This document shows positions 1-10,393 of a DNA stretch of 64,000 nt, piece by piece; position 1 is the first letter of the stretch; each line of letters opens with the position of its first letter. The notes under the pieces are model-generated. The model worked only from the letters and a program-made list of their open reading frames with translations. It searched no databases and was not told the DNA's origin. The position numbers and the translations under genes were made by a program. Origin of the DNA: Larix kaempferi (taxonomy: Eukaryota; Streptophyta; Pinopsida; Pinales; Pinaceae); the NCBI GenBank assembly GCA_027924585.1, contig BSBM01000762.1:11504501-11568500 (forward strand). The letters run 5' to 3'.

Positions 1-803
1 TTGCTCAGGATAAATCAGCATGGTAAGGAGAGGACGCATCCGGTTTGCAATTACCTTAGTTATGATTTTATCTATGACATTGCAAAGGGAAATTGTTCTG
101 AATTCTCCTGGTTCTTTTGTTCCCGATTCCTTCAAAATGAACGTCAGGAAAGTGGCATTGATGGCCTTCAGAACACTCCCCGTTCGTTTTGATTCTTCTA
201 CTAACTCCAACACTTCCTATTTCAACCAGTCCCAACATGTGTGGAATAAATTAGTGGTGAACCCATCTAGTCCTGGGGCTTTATTCGCCGCCATCTTCTT
301 GATTGCCTCATCCAATTCTTCCATGTTTATTGGGTTCATGAGCATGATGTTATGGTCAACCGTAATTACTGTAGGTATGTGCTAGAGAACGTTTTCCCTT
401 GCATCTCGACAGTTGATGTTTGGTTCCTCCAGGAGGTCTTCAAAAAACTCATTCAGGGTCTGCTCCATATCCATTTGAGTTTCTACATACCTTCTATCTG
501 TTTTCTTCAGATGAACCACCCTATTTCCCTGTTGGTGCTAAATGGAATCTTTGTGGAAGAATTTTGTATTGTGCTCACCTTCTTTCAACCACCAATTTTA
601 GGATTTATGTTTCCATAGAATCTCTTCCTGTTATTCCTTGGTATTGATTTATTTTAAAAGGTTTTGTTCTTTCTCCACTAACTCAATAGAGTATCCCTAA
701 GACATTGCTACATTCTAAACCTATTTCATCTTCTGGTGTAACTGTTTCTTCCTTTGGATGGTGTTCCCAAAGTTTTCTGAGTTCCAATGCTTAATTTTTC
801 CTT
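1..803 (-). pseudogene. LINE ORF2, reverse-transcriptase part (3' half of split LINE)
   Basis: Read on the minus strand, one frame runs from 803 down to base 1 and gives the start of an L1-type plant LINE reverse transcriptase. Visible in order are HWNSENFGNTIQRKKQ, WWLKEGEHNTKFFH, a linker with FFEDLLEEPN, the RT core KAPGLDGF and ISLCNVIDKIITKVIANRM. These are family hallmarks of the linker and RT motifs 0-3; the YxDD catalytic box would lie beyond base 1. No frameshift is seen, but nine in-frame stops are present (revcomp codons at 217, 382, 538, 598, 631, 649, 697, 715, 721), so the copy is dead. The matching 5' half is at 17,616-18,471 beyond the inserted Copia-A. Confidence 0.9.
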
Positions 804-808
804 TTAGG
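804..808. repeat. Target-site duplication TTAGG, left copy (Copia-A)
   Basis: TTAGG directly precedes the TGTTAG LTR terminus at 809 and recurs at 17,611-17,615 directly after the other LTR terminus. Five-base target duplications are normal for copia integrases. This pair links the two distant LTRs as one insertion. Confidence 0.92.
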
Positions 809-1400
809 TGTTAGTTTTTCATCATTTAATTCAATAGATCTAGGATCTTAATTGAAAGAACAACATGTACAACATATCAATCATAAGAGACAAGAGACAA
901 GAGACACAAAACATTTCACCGGGGAAAACCAAGAAGGTGAAAAACCCCACAACTTCCTCAGAGATAGAATAAGCACCAATACAAGGATCACCATGATCAA
1001 ACCCAAGAAATAGATATCTTTAGCAGCATGCTCCTCCTCCACTTGTGCACACCCTCCTCTTCTCTCACTAATGCGAAGTGAGTGAATAGAGAATGTGTAA
1101 AATGAGAGAGACACACTCTCTATTTATACACTAACTTGACTTGCCTTTTAACTCTAACTAGGTCGGCCCCAACTTAACCACTTAACATAATACTAACTAA
1201 GCCAACCCCACTAGGGTGGTCTGATAACCTATCAAGTCTAAGTTACAACACTTACAATATAACTTGCGACACTTGCAAGTACAACTAACGACACTTCCAA
1301 TCGGAGGAATAATACATCTCCGTTGGGGATACAATAAAGTACAAATGTAATACATATAATATACAAGTGAATATCTTCCAAAGTTACAAATACATCAACA
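809..1400 (-). repeat. Copia-A 3' LTR
   Basis: Begins TGTTAG and ends CATCAACA on the plus strand; matches 16,966-17,610 over its whole length. On the minus strand a TATAAATA box (revcomp at 1,121-1,128) sits in the same place in both LTRs. It lacks about 50 bp present in the 5' LTR. Confidence 0.92.
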
Positions 1401-1412
1401 CTTCCTCTTAAC
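1401..1412 (-). promoter_or_regulatory. Copia-A polypurine tract
   Basis: Minus strand reads TTAAGAGGAAG directly against the 3' LTR start. This is the expected position of the plus-strand primer for reverse transcription, and it helps fix the element's orientation. Confidence 0.75.
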
Positions 1413-1650
1413 TAGGAAAGTATTCTCTTGACACAAGTCAATCAATACATATAGGAACAAGTCTTCAATTCTAGAGCTGGATCATCGTCACTGGATCACG
1501 GAGCATCATCGTCACTGCTACTGCTATCTCAATCAATCTCCAATCTACTCATCATAGGAAGTTCTACAGAGTCATCCATTTTTCATGTTGGATGTAGTCC
1601 TAGCCTCGATGTAGGTATTCATCATCTCTGCGAGCAAGCCATCAAGTAGG

Positions 1651-1771
1651 TACACCTCAGGACTGATTATATTGCCTCTGCAAAACCTGCAAGATCTCCC
1701 ACGACTAATTATACTGCCTTTGCAAAACCTGCAAGAGCATATCAAGATTGATTATATTCCTCTGCAAAACC
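1651..1771. repeat. Short tandem repeat, about 3 units
   Basis: The motif GCCTCTGCAAAACCTGCAAG, preceded by GATTATATT or a variant, occurs at about 1,663, 1,704 and 1,746 (spacing about 41 bp). It lies in the Copia-A 3' untranslated region between RNase H and the 3' LTR. Confidence 0.7.
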
Positions 1772-1858
1772 TGTGTACCCTACTGTCACATCATCGTGTT
1801 TAGATCACCTCATAGTCGACGGAGCACAACCCAGATGCACATCACACTGTCTCCAGTA

Positions 1859-2216
1859 TGGGAGGACTTTCCTACCACCATACGAGACCTTGTATACCAA
1901 CATGCGAGGACTTTCCTACCAGCATGTGAGACACAACACTTACATCAACTGACATGGGAGGAATTTCCTACCACCATTCGGGAATGGCTCCGACACTTAT
2001 GTTATTGGCCATGGGAGGAATTTCCTACCACCATGCTAGACTGGCCCCAGCCCTTACATCTACACCATGGGAGGACTTTCCTACCACCATGTGAGAATAG
2101 CTCAGCCCTTACATCTACACCATAGGAGGAATTTCCTACCACTATGTGAGAATGGCTCGGCCCTTACATCTACCAGCATAGGAGGACTTTCCTACCACTA
2201 TGTGAGAATGGCCAAT
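1859..2216. repeat. Minisatellite, about 7 units of 47-57 bp
   Basis: The core GGAGGACTTTCCTACCACCA (variants GGAATTTCC, ACTATG) recurs at about 1,861, 1,908, 1,960, 2,015, 2,071, 2,127 and 2,183. The later units also share GAGAATGGCTCGGCCCTTACA. It lies in the non-coding 3' region of Copia-A. Confidence 0.85.
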
Positions 2217-2293
2217 GTGCATCTGTGTCTCCGGAATCATCACTTCCCCTTGGAAGGAATTTCGATCTGAAGTACACCAAGTCTTTCTCTGAA

Positions 2294-3790
2294 TTACTCA
2301 AACTTCACTCTAGCCAGCGGCTTGGTCAACACATCGGCTATCTGCGCGTCCGTTGCAACATACAGGAGCTTCATTGCTCCTCTTTGCACCATATCGCTGA
2401 TATAGTGATACTTGATCTCAATGTGCTTCAACTTGTCATGGAACACTGGGTTCTTCGACAACTTCACACAACTCTGGTTATCGCAATATATACAAGTAGC
2501 ATCCAATTGGAGATCAAACAAATCAGACAGTAGCTTCCTAATCCATACTGCCTCACAACTAGCCGAACAAGCTGCAACATACTCTGCTTCGGATGTACTC
2601 AGTGCCACACAGGACTGCTTCTTGTTAAACCAAGAGATCATACCAGATCCCATACTGAAGCAACACTCCAAAGTCCTCTTATGATCAATGACACTGCCTG
2701 CCCAATCTGAATCAACATAACCCTCCAGGTTAAACTTTTGATTCGCATCATAGTTGAGCCCATAGTCAACTGTACCCTTCAGGTACCTCAGAATATGCTT
2801 TGCAGCAATCAGGTGAACATGTCTCGGATCCGTCAGGAACTGGCTCAAGGTGTTCACAGCAAAGCAAATATCTAGTCTTGTATTTGTCAGGTACATCAAG
2901 GACCCAATCATCTGACGATACATCGTGCCATCAAACGGCTCAAATGAAGCATCACATAGAAGCTTCAGGTTCGAGGCCATAGGTCTGGCCATGGCCTTAT
3001 AGTCCATCATCCCAAACCTCTTCAGGATCTCTACTGCATACTTCCCTTGTCCAAGGAAGATCCCATCTGCACTCTGCCACACCTCAATACTTAGAAAGTA
3101 AAGCATCATACCCAATTCCTTCATCTCGAACTCGGTAGCAAGCTTCCTCTTCGTGTCGGCAATCAAACTATCCTCACCTGTCACAAACAGGTCATCCACA
3201 TACAATAGTAGTATCACTGGATTGCCTTCTTCAACCTTGTAGTAAAGGTTGGAATCCTCTTTACTCTTGGTAAATCCCAAAATAGTCAAAAAGCTATCTA
3301 TTCTTCCATACCAGGTCTTGGGTGCATGTTTCAAACCATACATGGCTTTCTTCAGTTTGCACACATGTGACCCTCGGTCATGTGTCTCAAACCCTAGTGG
3401 CTGCTCCACATACACTTCCTCTTCAACTACACCATATCCATTTGGTGTATCTTCCACTTCATCAATGCATCCAGAGCAAATATTGTTCTGATGGAAGTGT
3501 ATCTGGCTACATGAGCAAAAGTCTCTTCATAATCTATCCCCTCTTTCTAGGAGAAGCCACGAGCCACAAACCTTGCCCTGTATTTCTCTATGCTGCCATT
3601 TGCAGAATGCTTGATCTTATAGATCCACTTGGAAGTCACAACAGACTTCCCTTTTGGTCTTGGGACCACATTCCAAACATCATTCTTCATGATCGATTGG
3701 TATTCCTCGACCATGGCATTCTTCCATTACTGCATCCCAGATCCTGGGAACTTCAGATTCTTCAATATCTTCAATAGATAGTTTTCTTTG
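2294..3790 (-). pseudogene. Copia-A reverse transcriptase and RNase H (broken)
   Basis: Minus-strand 387-codon frame 3,457-2,294 contains YVEQPLGF, CKLKKAMYGLKHAPKTWY, the catalytic LLYVDD (residues 85-89), then RNase H with YVDSDWAG (247-254), STSEAEY (287-293), CDNQSC (325-330) and the copia C-terminus ADVLTKPLA. Upstream (3,458-3,760), a different frame gives SIMKNDVWNVVPRPKGK and IEKYRARFVARGFS, the start of the RT domain. At about 3,435 roughly 19 bases are missing, so the stretch that normally carries the first catalytic aspartate of the RT (DVKTAFL-type motif) is lost and the frame shifts. The upstream part also has stops. Non-functional. Confidence 0.93.
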
Positions 3791-3862
3791 AACTTCGTTG
3801 CTGGAACAAATGTTGTAGTCCTTCTTTACACGGTCTTTTTTACAAGACAAGTTCAATTGCAT

Positions 3863-4997
3863 GATTAGAAACATCTTATATATTTCAGAACAAATTCTTA
3901 CTCATAAAGACATATGTCATACAGTCATGCAAGTATCTTAGCCAATGCTTCAATACAACATTTATCCATATCCCGTAACTTTCTAGATGCCTTCCATCTC
4001 TACTAGAACATTGTTAAGAGTGTGCACACCTCCCAACATGTCAGCAAAGAGGTTTCATTCTAGATAAGTAGTGATGGAGTGTTGTACAGTACCATAGGCC
4101 ACTTACCCATTACTATATTTAGTAGTATATTGTTCATTAATGCAACTTTTCTAAAATGCATAATATACATCCTAAATCTAGGAACATAAGTATGTACATG
4201 ACTAAAAAACATCATTTAAGTAATCATAAGAAATGACAATTCAAATACTTATCTTTGTTTGGTTATAGGGTGGACTCCCTCTCAATATTTGCTTCCTTGC
4301 AGGAACTACTGGAGTGTGCTCCCTCTTGATCTTTGCTTCCTGGATTACCTGTCCTTGCACTTATATCCATACTGGACCACTATGCATGCTTAAGTGTGCA
4401 CTAGTGTCATGATTGTGTCATCCTCAATATCTCATACATAATCATACATTCATTAGTATAATCTCAATACTATCAAAACATTATGATTCTAAATAATTTT
4501 AAATATGTATGGTCATGATCATTTCATACACAAGTAATTTATCACAAGCATTAGTATTCAAGGTTTTAGGGAGGACTTCTATTACTCATGCATATTCTTA
4601 TTGACCATAGGACTCTTCTGGTTAGTTATATCATCAATCAAAGTAAGAAACATAATATGCATAAACCGTTGATTACTTAAACTTCTAACTTCAAGAATAA
4701 TCATCCAAAAGTATAAGATCCTAACACAAGGTAGGATTCTAACTTGATATAGGAAAAACATACTTGGTTATCATGTTTGCTAGTTATGTCTAACATACCC
4801 AAACAATGTCTTCTTGTTCTCTTCAATGACTTGTGCTAGTAACCTGCATAACTCATAAGTTAACCATTGTAGAACCAAAATATACATACCTCGTAAGTAG
4901 AGCTTCTATAATGGCTATGGATGAGTCTTTGTCTTCATGTCACCATGGTCATATGTTCTTGATCTAGAACTTGATTTGTCTTTCTTGATGTACCTTT
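3863..4997. repeat. Block A, copy 1: 1.1 kb duplicated Copia-A segment
   Basis: Starts GATTAGAAACATC and ends TACCTTT against the D1 5' LTR. Copy 2 is 8,146-9,236, on the other side of D1, and the two differ at few positions. Copy 1 has about 40 bp more (about 4,290-4,335), because copy 2 deleted between two TTTGCTTCCT repeats. No confident protein is visible; the minus strand shows splice-donor-like sites such as CGAG|GTATGT. Copy 1 keeps the original left neighbour (Copia-A pol). Confidence 0.85.
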
Positions 4998-5829
4998 TGT
5001 TAGGATATTCCTATACTCCATCCTAGTCCCACCAGTATTTTGATCATTTACATTTTCAGTCATGCATGCACTTTTAGGGTTTGCATGCATCATTTAGGGT
5101 TTGCATGCATTCCAATCATTAGTCGAGCACCTAGCCCTCAGTTAGCCAGCCCCCAGGAGCTTCTCTCAGATCATGTTTATCCCTCCTAGAGCTTAGTGCA
5201 CCCTTCCTCCTTGTTTTAAGGAAGCCACTCGTCCTCTCTCACCTACCACTCAGTTGCACTTCAGTTATCTTCAGTTGTCTTCAGTTCTTTCCTTGATTTA
5301 AGGCTAGACTGACTCTCAACTGACTCTATCACTCCGATGGACCTCCACTGAGAATTGACTGCCCATTCTGACTCTAGTTAGCTCCTCATGCGCCCTCCAC
5401 TGAGCCTCCTTCATTGAGTTAGTGTCTCCATGTTCCAGTTACATTCAGTTACACCTACCACACTAAGTTAGACTCAGTTTGACTGATGGTTAACAGTTAC
5501 TTGTGCATTGATGACTCCACCGATTATGAGATAGACTACTAGTTGTGCTCCGATGACACTCCAGTGATCCTTTGATCACTCCATGAAGGCTAATTTGAAT
5601 TGCCACCTTAGGCATTTGAATCCTCATGCTTTGTACTATTTATTTGTCCATATTGTGATTAATTAACTAGTGTGTGTGAAGTATTTTTGCTTCTATCCAA
5701 GTTCTACTGTATTATTATTCTGTTGCTCATTATACTGCATTGACCACTCTTCTTCTATTTTTCTGCTTCATCATAATTACTCTTGTGAGGTATACATCAT
5801 CTCTTAGGTCTGCTGTGAGTATTTTCACA
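4998..5829 (+). repeat. D1 5' LTR
   Basis: TGTTAGGATATTCC...GTATTTTCACA. It carries two copies of TTTAGGGTTTGCATGCAT near 5,080-5,110 and a third CATGCATG-type core at about 5,063. The same LTR occurs at 7,324, 43,054 and 45,381. Confidence 0.92.
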
Positions 5830-5841
5830 TGGTATCAGAGC
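5830..5841 (+). promoter_or_regulatory. D1 primer-binding site (tRNA-iMet)
   Basis: TGGTATCAGAGC begins directly after the LTR. It is complementary to the 3' end of plant initiator-Met tRNA, the usual primer for copia-type reverse transcription. Confidence 0.9.
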
Positions 5842-5993
5842 ATGTTGAGAGTATTGTTTATTTCCATTCTTGAGAGTTTTTTGCAAGTTATTACCAAGAT
5901 TTTGAGTGCAGCAGTTGCAGCAGTTTCTGCATCTTTGCAGCAGTAGCAGTTGCAGATATTCTCTATTTTTTTTGCAGGTCTTATACAGCTTCC

Positions 5994-7136
5994 ATGTATT
6001 CAAAAGAAATCTATCCTCCTCCATTCAACTATGATCCTCTTTCTCCATTCAGCTATGATGAATGGAAACCAAAGATGATAGCACATTTGAAGAGAAATGG
6101 TCTCTTTGATTATTGTTTTGAGAGAGAGTTCGAATCCTATGAAGAAAAGATTGACTGGTTAAATAATGGTGACAGAGCCATGGGAACCATGATGCTTGCT
6201 ATGTCTCGATGCTTGGTACATCAATTCATTGATGATGTTGAATCTCCAAAAGAGCTATGGGCCTACCTGGATGAAAGATTTGGCAGACAGAATGAAGGGA
6301 TTGGTCCAAACCCCTTCGAGAGCAAGGCCAGTGATGCATTCGCTCCCCTTGATGGTCTCTCAGATCATGAACCAATATCATTTCATATTGAAGTTGTCCA
6401 CAAAGAACCTGCAGATTCTACACTCATGCTCCAACTTTCTTCTCTTTCTGTGCCAGCTCACACTCTAGATATTGCAGAAGGTCCTAAATCCTCTCTTGCA
6501 CTAGAGTTTGATGGTTTCCATCATGATCTTATGAATGTTTCGGAGGTAAATTCAGCCATTGGAGGTATTGCATTCGCTCTCCTTGATTACTCACCTCTTA
6601 CTTACTACTATATGATCATTAATTCATGCTTTCAAAAGGTTATTGAAGATTATGGCCATTGCCATTCACTTGAGATAATTTATCATGCAATTACTGGTTT
6701 TGATCTCACCTCTAATGGTTCAAAGGAGATCTCAAGAAACCATGATTCAAGTCTTGGATCTAATTTGGATTCTAAGCAATCACTACTTGGGATAATTTCT
6801 CATACATATGATGGTTTTGATCTCACCCCTACTGGTTCAAAGGAGATCTCAAGAAACTACTTTTTAAGTCGTAAATCTAATTTTGATTTCAAGCAAACAT
6901 GTAATAGTTCTTTTTGGCATAATCTCACCCATGGTGGTTCGAAGGAGAAGACAAAAGACTATATGCACATTCAAAGATTTGATCCTACCTCAACTGATTC
7001 GAATCACAGGTTCAAGGATCATCCTCATACTTTTGGATTTGTTCTCATCACATTTGATCTGAAGAGCAAGTACAAGCACATGCTTTTTGAGCATGATCCT
7101 CTTCTTCCCAAGAAGAAGATACCTCTAGACATATGA
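5994..7136 (+). CDS. D1 ORF: gag-like N-terminus with unknown repeat-bearing tail, 380 aa
   Basis: Single intact frame starting at an ATG 164 bases after the LTR. Residues about 15-100 resemble the copia gag/UBN2 region: YDEWKPKMIAHLKRNGLFDY, an acidic WLNNGDRAMG stretch, then ESPKELWAYLDERFG. After about residue 110 the protein is unfamiliar and rich in Ser, Asp and His. It contains a repeated unit around GFDLTSNGSKEISRN (about 235-250), GFDLTPTGSKEISRN (about 274-288) and a weaker later copy near GGSKEKTKDY. No CCHC zinc knuckle, protease DSG, integrase or RT motif is seen. The D2 homologue (388 aa) is about 80% identical by eye, with small in-frame length changes. Likely a structural protein packaged with a partner's enzymes; the function of the tail is unknown. 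Confidence 0.75.
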   Translation: MYSKEIYPPPFNYDPLSPFSYDEWKPKMIAHLKRNGLFDYCFEREFESYEEKIDWLNNGDRAMGTMMLAMSRCLVHQFIDDVESPKELWAYLDERFGRQNEGIGPNPFESKASDAFAPLDGLSDHEPISFHIEVVHKEPADSTLMLQLSSLSVPAHTLDIAEGPKSSLALEFDGFHHDLMNVSEVNSAIGGIAFALLDYSPLTYYYMIINSCFQKVIEDYGHCHSLEIIYHAITGFDLTSNGSKEISRNHDSSLGSNLDSKQSLLGIISHTYDGFDLTPTGSKEISRNYFLSRKSNFDFKQTCNSSFWHNLTHGGSKEKTKDYMHIQRFDPTSTDSNHRFKDHPHTFGFVLITFDLKSKYKHMLFEHDPLLPKKKIPLDI

Positions 7137-7313
7137 CCAAGCATTACACTTGCTTGAGTTTGGAGCATTTATTTTTCTATGTGTGTCTTACAGTCTGTTT
7201 TGAGGGGGGGGTATTTTTTCCGTGAAATTTTCCCCACTTCCTTGGTTTATTGAATTTTATTATTCATTGTATTGGGTGACCTTTGGTCTTAGTTACCAGG
7301 TCCCAAGATGGAT

Positions 7314-7323
7314 TAAGGGGGGG
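7314..7323 (+). promoter_or_regulatory. D1 polypurine tract
   Basis: AAGATGGATTAAGGGGGGG runs into the 3' LTR. D2 has the same tract (complement of CCCCCCCTTA at 43,873). A second G-run lies at about 7,202. Confidence 0.8.
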
Positions 7324-8149
7324 TGTTAGGATATTCCTATATTCCATCCTAGTCCCACCAGTATTTTGATCATTTACATTTTCAGTCATGCATGCACTTT
7401 TAGGGTTTGCATGCATCATTTAGGGTTTGCATGCATTCATTTCATTAGTCCATCACCTAGCCCTTAGTTAGCCATCCCCCGGGAGCTTCTCTCAGATCAT
7501 GTTTAGCCCTCCTAGAGCTTAGTGTTCCCTTCCTCCTTGATTTAAGGAAGCCACTCGTCCTCTCTCACCTACCACTCAGTTGCACTTCAGTTATCTTCAG
7601 TTGTCTTCAGTTCTTTCCTTGATTTAAGGCTAGATTGACTCTCAACTGACTGTATTACTCCGATGGACCTCCACTGAGAATTGACTTCCCATTCTGACTC
7701 CAGTTAGCTCCTCATGTGCCCTCCACTGAGCCTCCTTCATTGAGTTAGTGTCTCCATGTGCTAGTTACATTCAGTTACACCTACCACACTCAGTTAGACT
7801 CAGTTTGACTGACGGTTGACAGTTACTTGTGCATTGATGACTCCACCAATGATGAGATAGACTACTAGTTGTGATCCGATGACACTCCAGTGATCCTTTG
7901 ATCACTCCATGAAGGCTAATTTGAATTGCCACCTTAGGCATTCGAATCCTCATGCTTTGTACTATTTATTTGTCCATATTGTGATTAATTAATTAGTGTG
8001 TGTGAAGTATTTTTGCTTCTATCCGAGTTCTACTGGATTGTTATTCTGTTGCTCATTATACTGCATTGACCACTCTTCTTCTATTTTCCTGCTTAATCAT
8101 AATTACTCTTGTGAGGTATACATCATCTCTTAGATCTGTTGTGAGGATT
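7324..8149 (+). repeat. D1 3' LTR, last 6 bases missing
   Basis: Collinear with 4,998-5,829 but stops at TGTGAGGATT. The expected terminal TTCACA is absent and the sequence continues as block A copy 2. The two sequences share GATT at the join. Confidence 0.9.
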
Positions 8150-9236
8150 AGAAACATCTTATATATTTTAGAACAAATTCTTACTCATAAAGACATATGT
8201 CATACAGTCATGCAAGTATCTTAGCCAATGCTTCAATACAACATTTATCCATATCCTGTAACTTTCTAGATGCCTTCCATCTCTACTAGAACATTGTTAA
8301 GAGTGTGCACACCTCCCAACATGTCAGCAAAGAGGTTTCATTCTAGATAAGTAGTGATGGAGTGTTGTACAGTACCATAGGCCACTTACCCATTACTATA
8401 TTTAGTAGTATCTTGTTCATTAATGCAACTTTTCTAAAATGCATAATATACGTCCTAAATCTAGGAACATAAGTATGTACATGACTAAAAAACATCATTT
8501 AAGTAATCATAAGAAATGACAATTCAAATACTTATCTTTGTTTGGTTGTAGGGTGGACTCCCTCTCAATCTTTGCTTCCTGAATTATCTGTCCTTGCACT
8601 TATATCCATCATGGACCACTATGCATGCTTAAGCATGCACTAGTGTCATGATTGTGTCATCCTCAATATCTCATACATAATCATATATTCATTAGTATAA
8701 TCTCAATACTATCAAAACATTATGATTCTAAATAATTTTAAATATGTATGGTCATGATCATTTCATACACAAGTAATTTATCACAAGCATTAGTATTCAA
8801 GGTTTCAGGGAGGACTTCTATTACTCATGCATATTCTTATTGACCACAGGACTCTTCTAGTTAGTCATATCATTAATCAAAGTAAGAAACATAATATGCA
8901 TAAATCGTTGATTACTTAAACTTCTAACTTCAAGAATAATCATCCAAAAGTATAAGATCCTAACACAAGGTAGGATTCTAACTTGATATAGGAAAAACAT
9001 ACCTGGTTATCATGTTTGCTAGTTATGTCTAACATACCCAAACAATGTCTTCTTGTTCTATTCAATGACCTGTGCTAGTAACATGCATAACTCATAAGTT
9101 AACCATTGTAGAACCAAAATATACATACCTCGTAAGTAGAGCTTCTATAATGGCTATGGATGAGTCTTTGTCTTCATGTTACCATGGTCATATGTTCTTG
9201 ATCTAGAACTTGATTTGTCTTTCTTGATATACCTTT
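8146..9236. repeat. Block A, copy 2
   Basis: Repeats 3,863-4,997 from GATTAGAAACATC to TACCTTT. Beyond its right end the original Copia-A sequence continues (CATGTTAGTGGACAAAATC), which in copy 1 is displaced by D1. This copy therefore keeps the right-hand neighbour. Confidence 0.85.
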
Positions 9237-9281
9237 CATGTTAGTGGACAAAATCAACCTCATAAAACACCACAATGCATT

Positions 9282-9286
9282 AGTAC
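9282..9286. repeat. Target-site duplication AGTAC, left copy (Copia-B)
   Basis: AGTAC precedes the LTR at 9,287 and recurs at 15,499-15,503 after the 3' LTR. Confidence 0.9.
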
Positions 9287-9744
9287 TGTTAGGATATTTA
9301 GACACTTAGGCATTAGTTAAGACCAACTTGTGTAATATATCCGTTAGGAAAAGTGTGTTTCTTTAATATGCATTAGTATGCATTTGTAAATATTTAATCT
9401 AACGGTCACGATATGTTCTAGACATAGAGTGATCCGTCGGCTCAACTTATCTTAGATCATACCTAACCTTGATCCATGGATTAACACTCCATTGGTCCAT
9501 GATCTCTATTTAAAGAGCATGGAGGGTCATTGTCTAGTTGATCGATTATGAGAAGCTCATTTGTAACTTTCTTTCTTTGCATAATAAATTGCTCTGTAGA
9601 ATCTATTTGGCCGGGGCCGTGGAGTGTTTCCCTCTCGAGGGTTTAAACCACATCAAAACATCGGTGTATCGATCTATGATCTGTTTGTGTGAAGTGGTTG
9701 CTCTAGGTGTTCGGTCTTTTGGGAGTACCCTGTGTACTCAAACA
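9287..9744 (+). repeat. Copia-B 5' LTR
   Basis: TGTTAGGATATTTAG...CTCAAACA. Contains CATTGGTCC (CCAAT-box-like) and the TATA-like CTATTTAAAG at about 9,505-9,514, a plausible promoter. Confidence 0.93.
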
Positions 9745-9756
9745 TGGTATCAGAGC
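9745..9756 (+). promoter_or_regulatory. Copia-B primer-binding site
   Basis: TGGTATCAGAGC directly follows the LTR and is complementary to initiator-Met tRNA. Confidence 0.9.
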
Positions 9757-10080
9757 TTTTATGAAGAGTTGCTTCCGGTTATAATCTAGATCTTGAACTG
9801 TTGTTGCCAAAAGTTGAAAGGGTTTCTGGTTCTGGTATTTATGTGCATTTCTGGGTTATGGGAGGTGTTCCATTGCGTCCGGAGCACCGTTTTCATTGGG
9901 AAATAGTTTTCGTTTGATCGAAAGCGATTCCTGGTTGCTTCAGAAACACGTATTTCATCAGATCTGAAACTATAATGTTACAGTGACGCTTTTTTATTTA
10001 TGTATATAAAAAAAATCTCATATTTTATCAGTTTTTATTATTAGATTTCTTTTTAGTTTCGGATTGTTTCTTTCCCTGTC

Positions 10081-10215
10081 TGCGTATGCTATTTTCCGTG
10101 CACCTTGTGTGATCTCAGCAAATCAGAAACAGAAAGGGAAAGAGTTTTTCTCGGTTGCGTATGCTCTTTGCCGTGTACCTTGTGCGATTTCGGCAAATCA
10201 GAAATAGAGAGAAAA
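10081..10215 (+). repeat. Tandem duplication, period 75 bp
   Basis: GCGTATGCTATTTTCCGTG... at about 10,082 is repeated as GCGTATGCTCTTTGCCGTG... at about 10,157. Both copies run on to CAAATCAGAAA. It lies in the Copia-B leader. Confidence 0.8.
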
Positions 10216-10263
10216 CGTAGAATTTCCGAGCAAGCTAACGAGATCTAACCCCAGAAGTGTGGA

Positions 10264-10360
10264 ATTTTTTGTTTTGTTTTGTTTTGTGGTGTGATTTGCA
10301 GGAAAAAAGACAAGCACGAAAACCGAGCAAGAAGAGTAAAAAAAAAAAAAAAAAAAAAAC
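10264..10360 (+). repeat. (TTTTG)n and poly-A microsatellites
   Basis: A TTTTG repeat at about 10,266-10,286 and an uninterrupted A run at about 10,339-10,360, in the Copia-B leader just before the tRNA-like segment. Confidence 0.85.
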
Positions 10361-10393
10361 CTTTCCTCCTTCCCATATTTTACATACATTTTA

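Larger units (their letters stand above)
4998..8149 (+). mobile_element. D1: non-autonomous LTR retrotransposon with a gag-like ORF
   Basis: LTRs 4,998-5,829 and 7,324-8,149 (about 96% identical by eye) enclose an initiator-Met primer site, one 380-codon ORF and a purine tract. No protease, integrase, RT or RNase H is present, so it must be mobilised in trans. A full second copy, D2, is at 43,054-46,199. The 3' LTR lacks its last six bases (TTCACA, present in the 5' LTR) and is fused at GATT to block A copy 2, so no target duplication can be read on that side. Confidence 0.88.

Noticed and set aside
20-618. Plus-strand frames of 63-121 codons at the window start
   Set aside because: They are shadows of the minus-strand LINE RT, which has clear family motifs in one continuous frame.
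4998-8149. D1 as a simple insertion with a target duplication
   Set aside because: The 3' LTR is short by six bases and runs into duplicated block A, so no target duplication can be read.
10198-10389. Minus-strand frame rich in Phe
   Set aside because: Produced by the poly-A run at 10,339-10,360.
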